Part shown: piece after piece, positions 33,539-44,943 of the stretch | Layout of the letters: each line of letters begins with the position of its first letter | How positions within the stretch are numbered: position 1 is the first letter of the stretch | DNA from: Vitis vinifera | Lineage: Eukaryota; Streptophyta; Magnoliopsida; Vitales; Vitaceae | NCBI RefSeq assembly: GCF_030704535.1 | Contig: NC_081820.1 | Location: 563,001-627,000 of the forward strand | Length of the DNA stretch: 64,000 nt | Direction of reading: 5' to 3' | Position numbers and translations under genes: made by a program | Notes under the pieces: generated by a model | Told to the model about the DNA's origin: nothing | What the model saw: only the letters and a program-made list of their open reading frames with translations | Databases searched by the model: none

Positions 33539-34980
33539 CTTAGGTTTGTCACAGGAAACCTATATCAATAAAGTTTTAGAGAGATTTCGGATGAAGGATT
33601 GTTCACCTAGTGTTTCCCCTATAGTGAAGGGAGATAAGTTCAATATGAACTAATGCCTGAAAAATGATCTTGAGAGGGAACAAATGAAGAACATTTCATA
33701 TGCTTCTGCAGTCGGAAGTCTGATGTATGCTCAAGTCTGTACAAGGCCTAACATTGCATTTGCTATTGGAATGTTAGGACGATATCAAAGTAACCTAGGT
33801 TTGGACCATTGGAAAGCTGCAAAGAAAGTGATGAGATATTTTCAAGAAACCAAATATTACAAGCTTATGTATAGACGAACAAGCAATTTAGAGGTTGTTG
33901 GCTATTCAGATTCAAACTTTGTTGGTTGTGTTGATTCGCGTAAATCAACATCTGGATACATTTTTATATTGGCCGATGGAGCCATATCTTGGAGGAGTGT
34001 TAAACAGACCTTGATTGCTACTTCTACTATGGAAGCTGAGTTCATATCTTGTTTTGAGGCTACTTCACATGGTGTATGACTTAAGAGTTTCATTTCTGGG
34101 CTTAGAGTTATGGATTCAATATCTAGGCCATTGAGTATATATTGTGACAATTTAGCTGCAGTCTTTATGGCAAAGAACAATAAAAGTGGAAGTCGAAGCA
34201 AACACATCGACATTAAGTATCTAGCCATAAGAGAGCATGTTAAAGAAAAGAAAGTGGTTATTGAGTACATTAACATTGAATAGATGATCGCTGATCCTTT
34301 GACTAAGGGCATGCCATCGTTGAAATTCAAGGATCATGTAGTGAACATGGGACTTAGTTTCCTTATGTAGTTTCTATTGTACAAACTCTTATTATGATGT
34401 TTTTTCATATTGATATGCACATTTATTTAATTTTGAGAAAATTTAACTTCATTGGACCAAGAATGAATATAGGATTTATTCATTAAGTAATATTGCCACA
34501 TAAAGAATAATATTAAGAAATGAATACACTGTAATACATAGAAGGTAACACTCGTTATATCGAGGACTTATCACCATGATTCATATATTTGCTATTTAAT
34601 GCGGATAATTGATGGGCTAAGATAGGACATTAGGTTAAAGGTGTGGACCAAGTGGGAGAATGTTATCAGCTACATGCTCACATATGCTCACCACTCTGAA
34701 GTGGTCCAACACCTGACCACGTCCTCCACCAGATCTCGTGTCCGCTACGGTTAGGAGCATGTTCCACAAATTGCTCATAGTGGTGGCAAAATCAGGAACA
34801 ACGTGGTATGATGAGAAGCCACAGTTATATAGATATCTCATAGTCCCGAACTCATCTTTCTGCTATTTTCCCTTCAGTTATACACCATCTCATAAGAGAG
34901 ATTAGAGCTTGGAAATCAAAGACTTCATCAACTACAATTCGGAAACAATGGTTGGAGGTAAGTAGATGATCCTAAATTTT
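33539..34980 (+). mobile_element. Ty1/copia retrotransposon, right part (RNase H and 3' LTR start)
   Basis: The copia polyprotein resumes exactly at the insert's target duplication and runs through the end of the reverse transcriptase and RNase H (YADA-type region replaced by CDNLAAVF...SRSKHIDIKY) to about 34330. A purine-rich tract AAGTGGGAGAA at 34650-34660 is followed by TGTTATCAGC, a good polypurine tract and 3' LTR start. A TATA-like motif near 34830 fits U3. The far edge is not certain, and the CYP89A pseudogene begins soon after. The element is broken. Confidence 0.8.
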
Positions 34981-35048
34981 TTAGAAATGATTTTTATGGC
35001 AGAAGTTTCATATGCTTTGGATTGAATATATTGCATCTAAATTCTTTC

Positions 35049-35990
35049 AGATTATTGTTCCGTTCTTGTGGCATCATTATATTAGACTTCTGGCCAAGGT
35101 TGGGAAAGATACTTTTCTGAAAGTGTTGGGAGGAGGTGTTGCAGGTGCGCAAAGATCAGGAAGGGATTATGCTTCCACACATAAGAGCCAGACAGCAGTT
35201 AAAGCAACAAATTCGAAGCAAACAACAAGAAGACAACAGCAACCCGGGTTCATCTTCCTCCTTATCTGAATATGTCTTGTCGTATGTGGACACTTTGCTG
35301 GATCTGCAACTGCCGGAAGAGGAGAGTAAGCTTAACGAAGGAGAGATGGTTAGTTTGTGCGCGGAGTTTCTCAGTGGCGGGACTGAAACTACATCCACTG
35401 CACTGCAGTGGATCATGGCAAACCTGGTGAAGCACCCGCATATTCAATCCAAGATTTTTGAGGAGATTAGTGGAGTTGTGGAGGAAGGAAGACAGGAGGT
35501 GAGGGAGGAAGATTTGCAGAAGATGCCATACTTGAAGGCGGTGATACTGGAATGCCTGAGGCGTCATCCTCCGTTGCACTTTCTGTTGCCTCATTCAGTG
35601 ACCCGAGATGTGACCTTGGGAGGGTTTGTGATACCAAAAGACACTGTAGTGAATTTCATGGTAGCAGACGTAGGTTGGAACCCAAGGACTTGGGAAGACC
35701 CAGTGGCATACAAACCGGAGAGGTTCATGAACAAGGAAGGCAATGGAGTGGAAGCATTTGATGTAACTGGGAGGAAGGAGATCAAAATGATTCCATTTGG
35801 TGCTGGAAGGAGAATTTGTCCAGAGTATGACCTAGCCATTTTCCATTTGGAGTACTTTGTAGCCAATTTGGTGTTAAATTTTGAAAGGAGAGCTGTGGAT
35901 GGGGAGGAAGTTGATCTATCAGAGAAGCAGGAGTTGACAATAGTGATGAAGAACCCCTTGCAGGTTCACTTATCTCCTAGATGGAAGTAA
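35049..35990 (+). pseudogene. CYP89A: CYP89A P450, 5'-truncated pseudogene
   Basis: A continuous frame from about 35049 to the TAA at 35988-35990 matches the C-terminal 60 percent of the intact CYP89A gene at 14853-16409, with one internal TGA at about 35118. Features kept are the Ser-rich linker, I-helix GGTETTS, ExxR (ECLRR), PERF and FGAGRRICP. The residue after the heme loop's CP is Glu instead of Gly. The membrane anchor, hinge and substrate-recognition region are missing, and the sequence upstream passes into the copia end. A downstream ATG (35136) opens 284 codons but cannot make an ER-anchored P450. It lies on the opposite strand to the intact gene. Confidence 0.85.
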
Positions 35991-37790
35991 GATTAAAGTA
36001 GGTTTATTGTTATTGACATGAATGTGACAAGAACTTTGAATGTGAAAATGATGGAATCACTATAATTAATGTATGGTTTTTGAGCATCTTGATCTAGGTA
36101 CATGTTCTTAGTAAATAATGAAGAGCATAGTCTTGTAGTAGTTATCATCTCCATACCAATCTCTTTCATCCTCACCCCTTCATGATTTATTTTTTCTGTC
36201 ATTTTCAGGCTTTATCTTCGCAATTTTATAGTGAGAGGTCATCTTTATCTTCTATTTTTACATCTTGGCTTGGTGTTCCTTAATGGGAATTTTATAACTT
36301 AGTAATTGCAAAAACAAACAAGAAGCAAAGTAGCCTTCCTGTATATAAGACACATAACAAGTGGAGAAAGGATATTCAAACAATCTCATTTTATATTTTT
36401 ACCAATAGTTTTTTCTATCACGAGTCAATGATATAAGTATTTTCTTCTATATATATACATATATAACAAGGAGAAAATGCTATGAAATTAAGATCAACTT
36501 GCAGGATAAGTAAGATGTAACAATAAATAAACTATAAGGGTGAAGATAATTGGAGTTAAACTAATGGGATTTCAAGGGCAAGACAAACATTAACTTCCTT
36601 TAAGGGTGAAAACAAAGTTAAAACGATGAGACTCTAAGTTAGGGTAAGACGAAGGGTGAAATCTTGAAGACAGACTTAAAGAATATTTCAATCAAGTTCC
36701 TTTTGTTTTCAATTAAATGCAATCAAACGGAGCAAATTGATTGTCAAAAAATTATTGAAGTGATATTGAGAAGCATGACTAGAAAATTGAACATATTGTT
36801 AACATTTCAATCATATTCATTTTGTTTGTCAATCAAATGTGATCAAATGGAGCAAATTGGTTATCAAAATATTATTGAAGTGATTTTGGGAAACATGACT
36901 AGAAAATTAAACATATTGTTGTAGCTGGTGAAGAATCAAACATGATGGAATCAACTCCAATCTCATGATGGTTAGGGCAAAGAATTGAATCATGTTCATT
37001 TACGACAAGCTTTGTAAACTCTATCTTCTTCAAAAGGATGTTTCAAAGGAAGGAAACTGGATATATCCTTGAAAGAAACAACAATTTTAGGAGATTTGAG
37101 ACTCAAAAGAAAGAAGATTCTTGTACTTTATTATTTCTTCAAAGGATGAGGAAGAACCATGGCAAGAAGCAGGGAGCATTCTAGCTTTATGCTATCTAAT
37201 GCTATAATTGAAAATGTTGTAATATTTAACTAGGTATTACAAAATTTATTTGGTACTTTTATAGTGCTTGTAAAAGAATGGGAAGTAGATTCTAAGTTAA
37301 ATGGAAGAAGTGATATTCTTATCAAAACAAATAAGAATTGCTTAAAGGGGGAGTCAGTTTTGTTCTTGTGTGGGGTTTTCCTCGAGCTGCCCTAAAGGTG
37401 GGTGTTTGGAGGTGCTGCCTTTTTGCCTAATTGTAACTAGTTTTTAGCCGCTTCATTGCCTCATAACTTCAATTGTACCATCTTTTTCTGATTTTCTGCC
37501 TATTGGAGAGGGGAAATATCATACCATTCTCTTAGCTACCTTGGGCTTTTTATTGCTATTCTTCCCATGAAGGAAGCAGGCTTTTTCTGTGTCATTTTCA
37601 GCTATGTGCCACAAGCTGCTAAAGGTTGTTGATTGGAGATTTCTTTTCAGCATCAGGTAGGAGAAGAGGTTGGTTCTAGAGGTCGTCTTTTGTACAAGAC
37701 CTTACTCACAGGTGGGATGATTTTTGGTATCTTCACTTAATTATAATCAAAACTGAGAAACAGATTTTAAGGAAGAAGCACTAATTAATA
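35991..37790. other. Intergenic region before the PAL array
   Basis: No gene is seen. It contains a diverged 119-bp tandem pair (units starting ATTTCAATCA at 36685 and 36804). The PAL-A downstream duplication ends at about 37790. Confidence 0.5.
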
Positions 37791-37905
37791 CAAAAAAAAT
37801 TTGTATCATAAAATTGAGAGCTTGCAGACAATCTCAAGTTTTACAAACAGAGATGAAAGAAAGTTGGAAGTGGAAAATAAAGAGTATGTGGAAGGGTGAA
37901 ATCCC

Positions 37906-40469
37906 CTAGCAGATTGGGAGAGGTGCACCGTTCCAAGCACTGAGACAATCCAGAAGAGGGTCGATGATCTTCCCCTCACACATTGCAGTAAACACCTTGT
38001 CAAAGTCCTCCCCTGGTGACCTCACCTTTTCACCAGTCAGCAGCCCTGTTCCCAGCTCCTCCCTCACAAACTTGTACAAAGGGTATGACCTGCACTCCTT
38101 GATTCGGTTCGGAGTCGATGGGTTTCCACTCTCCACCGCACCTCTTGCGCTCTCAACCTCTTTGGGCAAAACGGCCTTCAACTCCTCCTCGAATGCCACT
38201 ATTTTTTGGAAGATTGAGGTACTTCCATTCTTCTCATTTTCGCCATTGCTCAGCGCATGTTCCACCAGAACTTGCCTTAACTTCTGCATCAGTGGATATG
38301 TGGCGCTGCAGGGGTCATCGATGTAGGCGAATACATGTTCCCTATCCACCACTTTTAGCAAGTCCTTCTCGCAGAATCTCGATGGATGGAGTCCTCCATT
38401 GGCTCCAGTGGTTAGAGTCTTCTTAGCTACGTGGCTTACAGTCTTCTTCACAGTGCTCTTCAAATTCTCCTCCAAATGCCTCAAATCAATGGCCTGGCAG
38501 AGTGCCACTAGGTATGTGGTAGACATGAGCTTCAAGATATCCACCGCTTCAGCTGTTTTCCTGGAGGAGATTAAGCCCAAGGAGTTCACATCTTGGTTGT
38601 GTTGCTCAGCACTTTGGACATGGTTGGTAACAGGATTGGCCAAGAACTGGAGCTCTGAACAGTAGGAAGCCATGGCAATTTCTGCTCCCTTGAAACCATA
38701 ATCCAGACTCGGGTTCCGGCTTCCAGAGAGATTTGATGGCAGTCCATTGTTGTAGAAGTCATTGACAAGCTCTGAGAACTGGGCAAACATAAGCTTCCCA
38801 ATGGCTGCAATGGCCAAGCGGGTGTTGTCCATGGAGACTCCAATTGGGGTCCCCTGGAAGTTGCCACCATGTAGAGCCTTGTTCCTGGAAACATCGATCA
38901 AGGGGTTATCATTCACAGAGTTGATCTCCCGTTCGATGGATTTAGTTGATGCTCGGATGACTTCAATGTGTGGGCCAAGCCATTGAGGTGAAGTCCTGAG
39001 AGCATATCGATCTTGCTTCGGCTTCTGCAGAGGATCCATCTCATGTAGCTTCTTAGCTTCTTTCACATAAGAGCTTCCATCTAGAATGTGCTCCATAATG
39101 GCTGCAGCCTCGATTTGGCCAGGGTGGTGCTTCAATTTGTGAGTCAAGTGGTCAGTGAATTCGGGCTTCCCCTGCATCACTTCAGCAAAAATAGCAGATA
39201 AAACTTCAGACAAAACTGCCAGCACATTGGTCTCAAAAAGCACCATAGAGGCCAAGCCAGAGCCAACTGCAGTGCCATTAACAAGAGCCAGGCCTTCCTT
39301 AGGTTGCAACTCAAAAAATCCCGACTCGATCCCAGCCATTTTAAAGGCCTCTTCGGCATTGACAACTTCACCGGAAGGTCCAACAGCTTTGGAATTAGGC
39401 CTGCCGGTGAGAAGACCAGCAATGTAGGAGAGAGGAACCAGGTCTCCGGAGGCAGTGACGGTGCCACGCAGAGGCAAGCATGGAGTGATGTTGTGATTGA
39501 GGAGCTTGGTGATTGCTTCCAGAATCTCAAATCTGATGCCGGAGTAGCCTTGGAGGAGGGTGTTGATCCTTACGAGCATGGCGGCTCTTGTTGCTGAGTA
39601 AGGCAGTGTGTGGCATGACTCTGTTCCGTTCCCAAATATCCCAGCGTTCAAGAACCTGTATCAAGCATCAACAACCCAGCACATCACCAACCAATTCAAG
39701 TTTTCAAATCAAAACAACTGTTTTAGATAATAGAAAGTAACCAAAAAGGACTAGATTCATTAAGAGATATGAATAAGTTAACACGCCAAAGTTGACTGGT
39801 GGCCATTAACTCACGTATCCTAACACCGAATTTTAAAAGCGCTTTTAAGTATTTTTTAAATTAAAAAAAAAAAACACTCCTAAAACGGGTTTATTAGTCA
39901 AAGTACCTTTAATGGAATGGAAGTGGCTTTCGTAAAATTAATTTTGGAGAGAATCGGCTATCAAGTATTCCTTTGCAAAATATTAAAAGTAATTTTTTTA
40001 CTTTTCAAAAGTGATTCAAACTACTAATATTTTTCCAAAAGTGCTTTTATGATGTATTTTCCAAAACCACTGTAAAGTAATTTTACCTGATGAGCTCCTT
40101 CTGAAGGGCACCACCTTGTTTGGTTCTCCTATGTGAAGTGGCACCAAACCCAGTGGTGACACCATAGCTATCGGTGCCCTTGCTCATGCTCTCCATCACC
40201 CACTCACTGCTCGCGTTCACGCCCGCTCTCGCCGTCTCCGACAACTCCACACTCACATCCTCCTCCCGCCCCGCGATAGCCGCCACTTGCGATATCGTAA
40301 GCGTTTCACCACCAAGCCGAACCACCGGCTTCCGGTACTCTGCCACCATGCGCTTTACTTCATCCAAATGGCTCCCCTTCAACGCCTCCGCTGCCACTCC
40401 CCAGTTCAGCGGATCACTCACGACGAAACTCTCCACCTTTTTGCTTCCGTGGCAGTTCATTGCTTCCAT
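37906..40469 (-). CDS. PAL: Phenylalanine ammonia-lyase, copy A
   Basis: Exon 1 is 40087-40469 (383 bp) and exon 2 is 37906-39655 (1750 bp). The 431-bp intron interrupts an Arg codon (ELI-R|F), the standard PAL position. The product is 710 residues. PAL removes ammonia from L-Phe to give trans-cinnamate as a cytosolic tetramer, at the entry to lignin, flavonoid and stilbene synthesis. Visible are the Tyr loop ([10 protein letters not shown]), Phe129 just after the splice (the Phe/Tyr selectivity position), the MIO-forming Ala-Ser-Gly at 196-198 ([10 protein letters not shown]) and the C-terminal NGAPLPIC. An oddity is Tyr147 where the other copies have His ([10 protein letters not shown]). 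An in-frame ATG 16 codons upstream (40517) lies in the 5' UTR. MEAMNC is taken as the start by homology. Confidence 0.95.
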
Positions 40470-40630
40470 GTCTTCGAATCCCCACAAAGAAACAACTGCA
40501 AAAAGCTGGTTTTTCACGACAACTAAGAAGGAAAGAGAGAGAGAGAGAGGGAGAGAGGAACTGGAGGAAATCTGAAAGTTGGGCTCTGAAATTCTGAGTT
40601 TCCTGAGAAGTACGGTGACAGAGGCTTTTC

Positions 40631-40688
40631 CTTATATAGAGTGCCTTGAGCCTAGGAGTCTTTAAAATGCAACAGGTCAATGGTAGGT
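40631..40688 (-). promoter_or_regulatory. PAL-A core promoter: TATA box and AC element
   Basis: On the minus strand TATATAAG lies at 40638-40631, about 160 bp before the ATG. ACCTACC, an AC-I/PAL-box MYB site typical of phenylpropanoid genes, lies at 40688-40682. A short (CT)n tract at 40533-40551 lies in the 5' UTR. Confidence 0.75.
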
Positions 40689-41095
40689 GGGCGGGATGGC
40701 AAAGTGGCTTCATGAGGTTTGTTGAAAACCAATCCAGACCCTTGATCTGTCTACGCTAAAGGCTCAGATGCTGCAACGTGATATGCATGTGGATTTAGGA
40801 ATGGAGCTCGTATGTTCGTACTGGTCAGACCTCAAGACAACTGTGGTGTGCGGTCAATGGGTTGGTGGCATGTGGAATACTAAATGAAATTGTTGGCCTA
40901 CGTAATGTAATTTCTATTCCTCCAAATCCGAACTCGTTAAAAAAATAATAATAAAAAATTATGTACTCGTACTCTAGCTAAAAACATAGGGAGAATTACC
41001 CTTAAGGGTCGGTTGGGAGAAAAAATGACTGAAAAGAGTGGGTAAATTTGATAATTCTTTTGAAGGCCTTATATTTTTATTAGACTAATTTACCC

Positions 41096-41391
41096 TCAAT
41101 TGATTGCTAGTTCTGCCAGTCCCAGAATTCCAATTCCTTGGCCCCTTATCACCACCTCCTTGGCCCCAACCGACAGCACTATCATGACCTTTTCACCCTT
41201 CCCCATTATTGTTTGACTCTTTGTTCCATTCAAAGGACTTATTATTCTCACCAGAATTGTTTCTGTTGTTCCAGCCACCACTTTGATCCCTCCTTCCACG
41301 GCCCCTATCTCCAAAACCACCCCTGTCTGAATCACCTCCGCCTCCACCTCCAAAACCACCCCTGTCAGAACCCTTGTCTTTGAACCTTTGG
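41096..41391 (-). pseudogene. Captured RGG/GW-rich gene fragment inside the MULE
   Basis: The minus frame is rich in Gly, Arg, Asn and Trp: FKDKGSDRGGFGGGG, GRGRRDQSGGWNNRN, SFEWNKESNNNGEG, VGWGQGGGDKGPRNWNSG. A single stop lies in the middle of it (after NNNGEG). Repeated GW/WG and RGG-like motifs resemble the C-terminal AGO-hook region of SPT5-like RDM3/KTF1 proteins of the RNA-directed DNA methylation pathway. A glycine-rich RNA-binding protein is the alternative. It lies directly inside the left inverted repeat, as captured exons often do in Pack-MULEs. Confidence 0.55.
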
Positions 41392-41893
41392 TGACACATT
41401 ATAATATAAAATTGCATTTACAGTAAATTGAAAAGTATGATTTGATTTTCTTTTTTTTGGGTTGGCTTTTTTTCTATTTTTTTGGGCTGACTTGGTTGGT
41501 GGAAGCAGTATGGTCAATTGAAAAGGTTGATTTGATTTTGCTTGTGTGAGGGGTGATATATTTTTGGAGACAAATTGAAATGGAAGATTTTTATTCCACT
41601 AATTTGATACCCAATTGACTAATTTGATACCCTATGCAAAGCAAATTAGGTTATAAATTTACTAATTTGATACCCAATTGACTTATAATTTCCTTAATTA
41701 CTATTTGCAGAACGGATTGTGGCATATTTGTAATGAAGTTTATGCAATTATGGAGTAACCGTGGAATTTCTCGTGCAATTGCAAATGTATTATATTGTGG
41801 TGAATAAAATATATATATATTTTTTATGATCATGAATTTTTCTTAATATTATATTATATACTCTTTTGTACAGGACAAGGTCATAAAGTACAG

Positions 41894-42760
41894 GTTAGGG
41901 ATATGCCAAAGAACCCATAATTGCCCAGTTTCATAAGAAATTTGACATTTTCAAAATTTTACTTTATCGTAATGTATCGTAATGTTATTGTATTTGTATT
42001 GTAATTGTACTGTATTTTTATTATACCTCTATATTTTTATATAAAAAAAATTAATTTTATAGATTTTTTTTTATCCATCATTGGATTATCATCAACAACT
42101 ATTTCACAATATTACAATCAATGAAAATTGTACAACGAATACAAAATAAACAAATGAAAATTATAATAAATTGAGAGACATATTTTATATAATAAATAAC
42201 AATATTTGTTGTATATTATACATGTTAGAGATATGCCAAAGAACCCATAATTGCCCAGTTTCATAAGAAATTTGACATTTTCAAAATTTTACCTTATCGT
42301 AATGTATCGCAATGTTATTGTATTTGTATTGTAATTGTATTGTATTTTTATTATACCTCTATATTTTTATATAAAAAAAATTAATTTTATAGATTTGTTT
42401 TTATCCATCATTGGATTATCATCAACAACTATTTCACAATATTACAATCAATGAAAATTTTACAACGAATACAAAATAAACAAATGAAAATTATGATCAA
42501 TTGAGACATATTTTATATAATAAATAACAATATTTGTTGTATATTATACATGTTAGGCATATGCCAAAGAACCCATAATTGCCCAGTTTCATAAGAAATT
42601 TGACATTTTCAAAATTTTACCTTATCGTAATGTATCGTAATGTTATTGTATTTGTATTGTAATTGTACTGTATTTTTATTATACCTCTATATTTTTATAT
42701 AAAAAAAAATTAATTTTATAGATTTTTTTTTATCCATCATTGGATTATCATCAACAACTT
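41894..42760. repeat. Three tandem 330-bp units inside the MULE
   Basis: Units begin GTTAGGGATATGCCAAAG at 41894, 42224 and 42552. The third is cut after about 210 bp, at CATCAACAACTT. They are over 95 percent alike by eye and AT-rich, without coding capacity. Confidence 0.92.
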
Positions 42761-43937
42761 CATGTATTGAAATTACAATAGTGTATTTTTGTTGTTGTTG
42801 TTTTTTTTTATAATTTTGGCTTGCAAGGATGCTTTATGATAGGAATACAACATGATAGCCTAGAAATGCCAAATCAGTAAAAAATAATTCAATATTTTGT
42901 CATTTTGGTATATTGTAATGTATCATAATGTTAATATTTTTTCATTGTAACTATATTGCATTTGTATTGTACTTATACTTTATAACTGAAATAATGGTTC
43001 TTTTACACAACCTTCAAACTACTAGGCATTCAACTCATCATACCAAAATAATACTTATACAAAAAGGTAACAAATTTATAACAAAAATATAGTGATCTTA
43101 ACTCTTTTACAAATTCATAATAAAAGACAAAGTGGTCTCGTACAAAGGGGATTTCAGTTTTCAATGACAATCCAAATATGTTTATAAATACATAAACAAA
43201 GTGGTCCCAAACAAGCATGAAACAACCGAGAACATTTTTTCTTCAATCATGTCAAAAAGTCTTAACAACAAAACTAAAGTGCAAACCTTTTCAATGGAAA
43301 TCAATAATAATCATATCAAACAACCCACCCAGCAAATAAATTAAAAATAAAAACACATCTTCAATATGACCTAAATAATATAAAAAAATTCAAAATAATA
43401 AATTTAAATAACATTTAAAAAAAATGTAATTTTTTTCTGAAAACCTCATTCAATATTTCAGATCTAATATCTTACAGTTACATTGTTAAAATTATTAACT
43501 TTTCCTTCATTCAATCCGATTTTTAAATTATTTATTTATTTTTCCATAAACTAACGTTTTTTTTTTGTATTAAAAAAAAAAAAACTGACCTTTAATGGAT
43601 TTCTTGCTAGATTCACAAAAAAAAAAAAAAAACAAGTTTTGTGTATCGGTTGCAGAGAATGACCTGAAGTGCGCACCTTTTTCCTTTTCCCTTTTTCTTC
43701 TACAACTCGGCTCCAGGTAGGTTAAAGAAAGGGAGAATAAACTCTTTTTCACTTTCCGTTGCTTTTCACTTTCCTTGCTTTTCACTTCACTTATTAAGGG
43801 TAGTATTGACATTTAAATAAAATAAGGCCTTTGGAGGAATTATCATCATTTTACCCTACCCTTTACAAGACTTATCAAATTTACCTACCCTCGTTGGTCA
43901 TTTTTTCCCTCAACCTACCCTTAATGGTAATTCTCCC

Positions 43938-44943
43938 AAAACAAAAGGAATTTTGAAAATTTAAACACTGTTTTCTATTTTTAAAAATAAAAAATAAATT
44001 TTAAATTATGTGATAAAATAAACTTTAAAGTTGTTGAAAATTTTATTGTTGATTAGGAAATTTTTAAAAATTCATTTCTATTTTTAAAAGTAAAATACGA
44101 TATAACTTCTAATTGTGTTTAGACTTTGTTAATCTCTAGGAACAAATTTTAAAAATGAGATTAAAAAGAAAACAATTTTTAAAAAATAAAATAAGTTATT
44201 TTTGGTGTTTTTAAAGCCAAGAGAAAACAAAAAACAAAAAATGGAAGAGGACTTCTCTCGAATGGATGTGAGATTCATCAACAAAGTCTACACATATAGA
44301 GAAATAATAAGAAGAGATTTCTCTAAAGTTAGGTTTTTCATCATTATGTTTTCCCCCTTTTTTCGCCTCTATTAAGATGATGATGATTATTATTATTTAT
44401 GTATTTAGGTTACATTTGTTTGGCTATTAAGAAATTAGAGGAAAACGAAGGAAATAAGAGGAAAATATAATAGGTCCACTGTTTGACAATAGTCTTATTC
44501 TCTTTCCCTTTCTGTTGAACTTAGAGGTATATATATGTAGATTCCTCGATCATGGAGACCCAAAAGAGATGTAAGAAACAAACTCTAGTACCTCCACACT
44601 TTTTCTCATGGTCCCATGTTTGTTTTGTAACTTGTTAATCATGGTTGAGGGTGAGGAGATGCACCTCATTGTGATTCCTAGTATAGTTATATAACAAAGG
44701 ATAGCTAGAGTTTCAAGTATAGGCTAGAAAACAAAGTGGATTTAAAGACTTCTGACCAGAAAAGGAGTATCTAACTTAATTACTTTGAGGGACAATTTTA
44801 TTAAACTTAAGAGTGTGTTTGGTACTGACTTTAAAAAATGTTTCTAATATTTCTAATACTTAAATGATACAAAATTTTAAGTGTTAAAAATATTAAAAAT
44901 ACTTCCTAAAATAACTGCCAAACGATATCTTAATTTGGGAGCA
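43938..44943 (-). repeat. PAL-A far-upstream region, duplicate of PAL-C upstream
   Basis: Together with 40500-40988 this matches 55460-56928 upstream of PAL-C in the same order and strand (for example GAGAAAACAAAAAACAAAAAATGG at about 44220 and 56212). Similarity stops at TTTGGGAGC (44943 and 56928), the apparent duplication edge. Confidence 0.85.

Larger units (their letters stand above)
40989..43937. mobile_element. Mutator-like (Pack-MULE type) element upstream of PAL-A
   Basis: Both ends read GGGAGAATTACC(C/A)TTAAGGG and stay similar as inverted repeats for over 100 bp, with a small insertion in the right arm. Flanks AAAACATA (40981-40988) and AAAACAAA (43938-43945) are a near-perfect 8-bp target duplication. 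The homologous PAL-C upstream region (about 55925) lacks the element and reads CTAAAAACAAAAGG across the site, which fixes both edges. No transposase is encoded. Inside are a captured GW-rich gene piece and three 330-bp tandem units. Confidence 0.85.

Noticed and set aside
38118-39597. Long open frames antisense to PAL exon 2 (also in copies B, C and D)
   Set aside because: They recur in all four PAL copies because the coding strand is conserved. They match no family and are shadows of the PAL gene.
40470-40517. Upstream in-frame ATG adding 16 residues to PAL-A (and a longer extension in PAL-C)
   Set aside because: The extension falls in the 5' UTR downstream of TATA. PAL homologues start at M(D/E)AMNC, and copies B and D cannot be extended in the same way.
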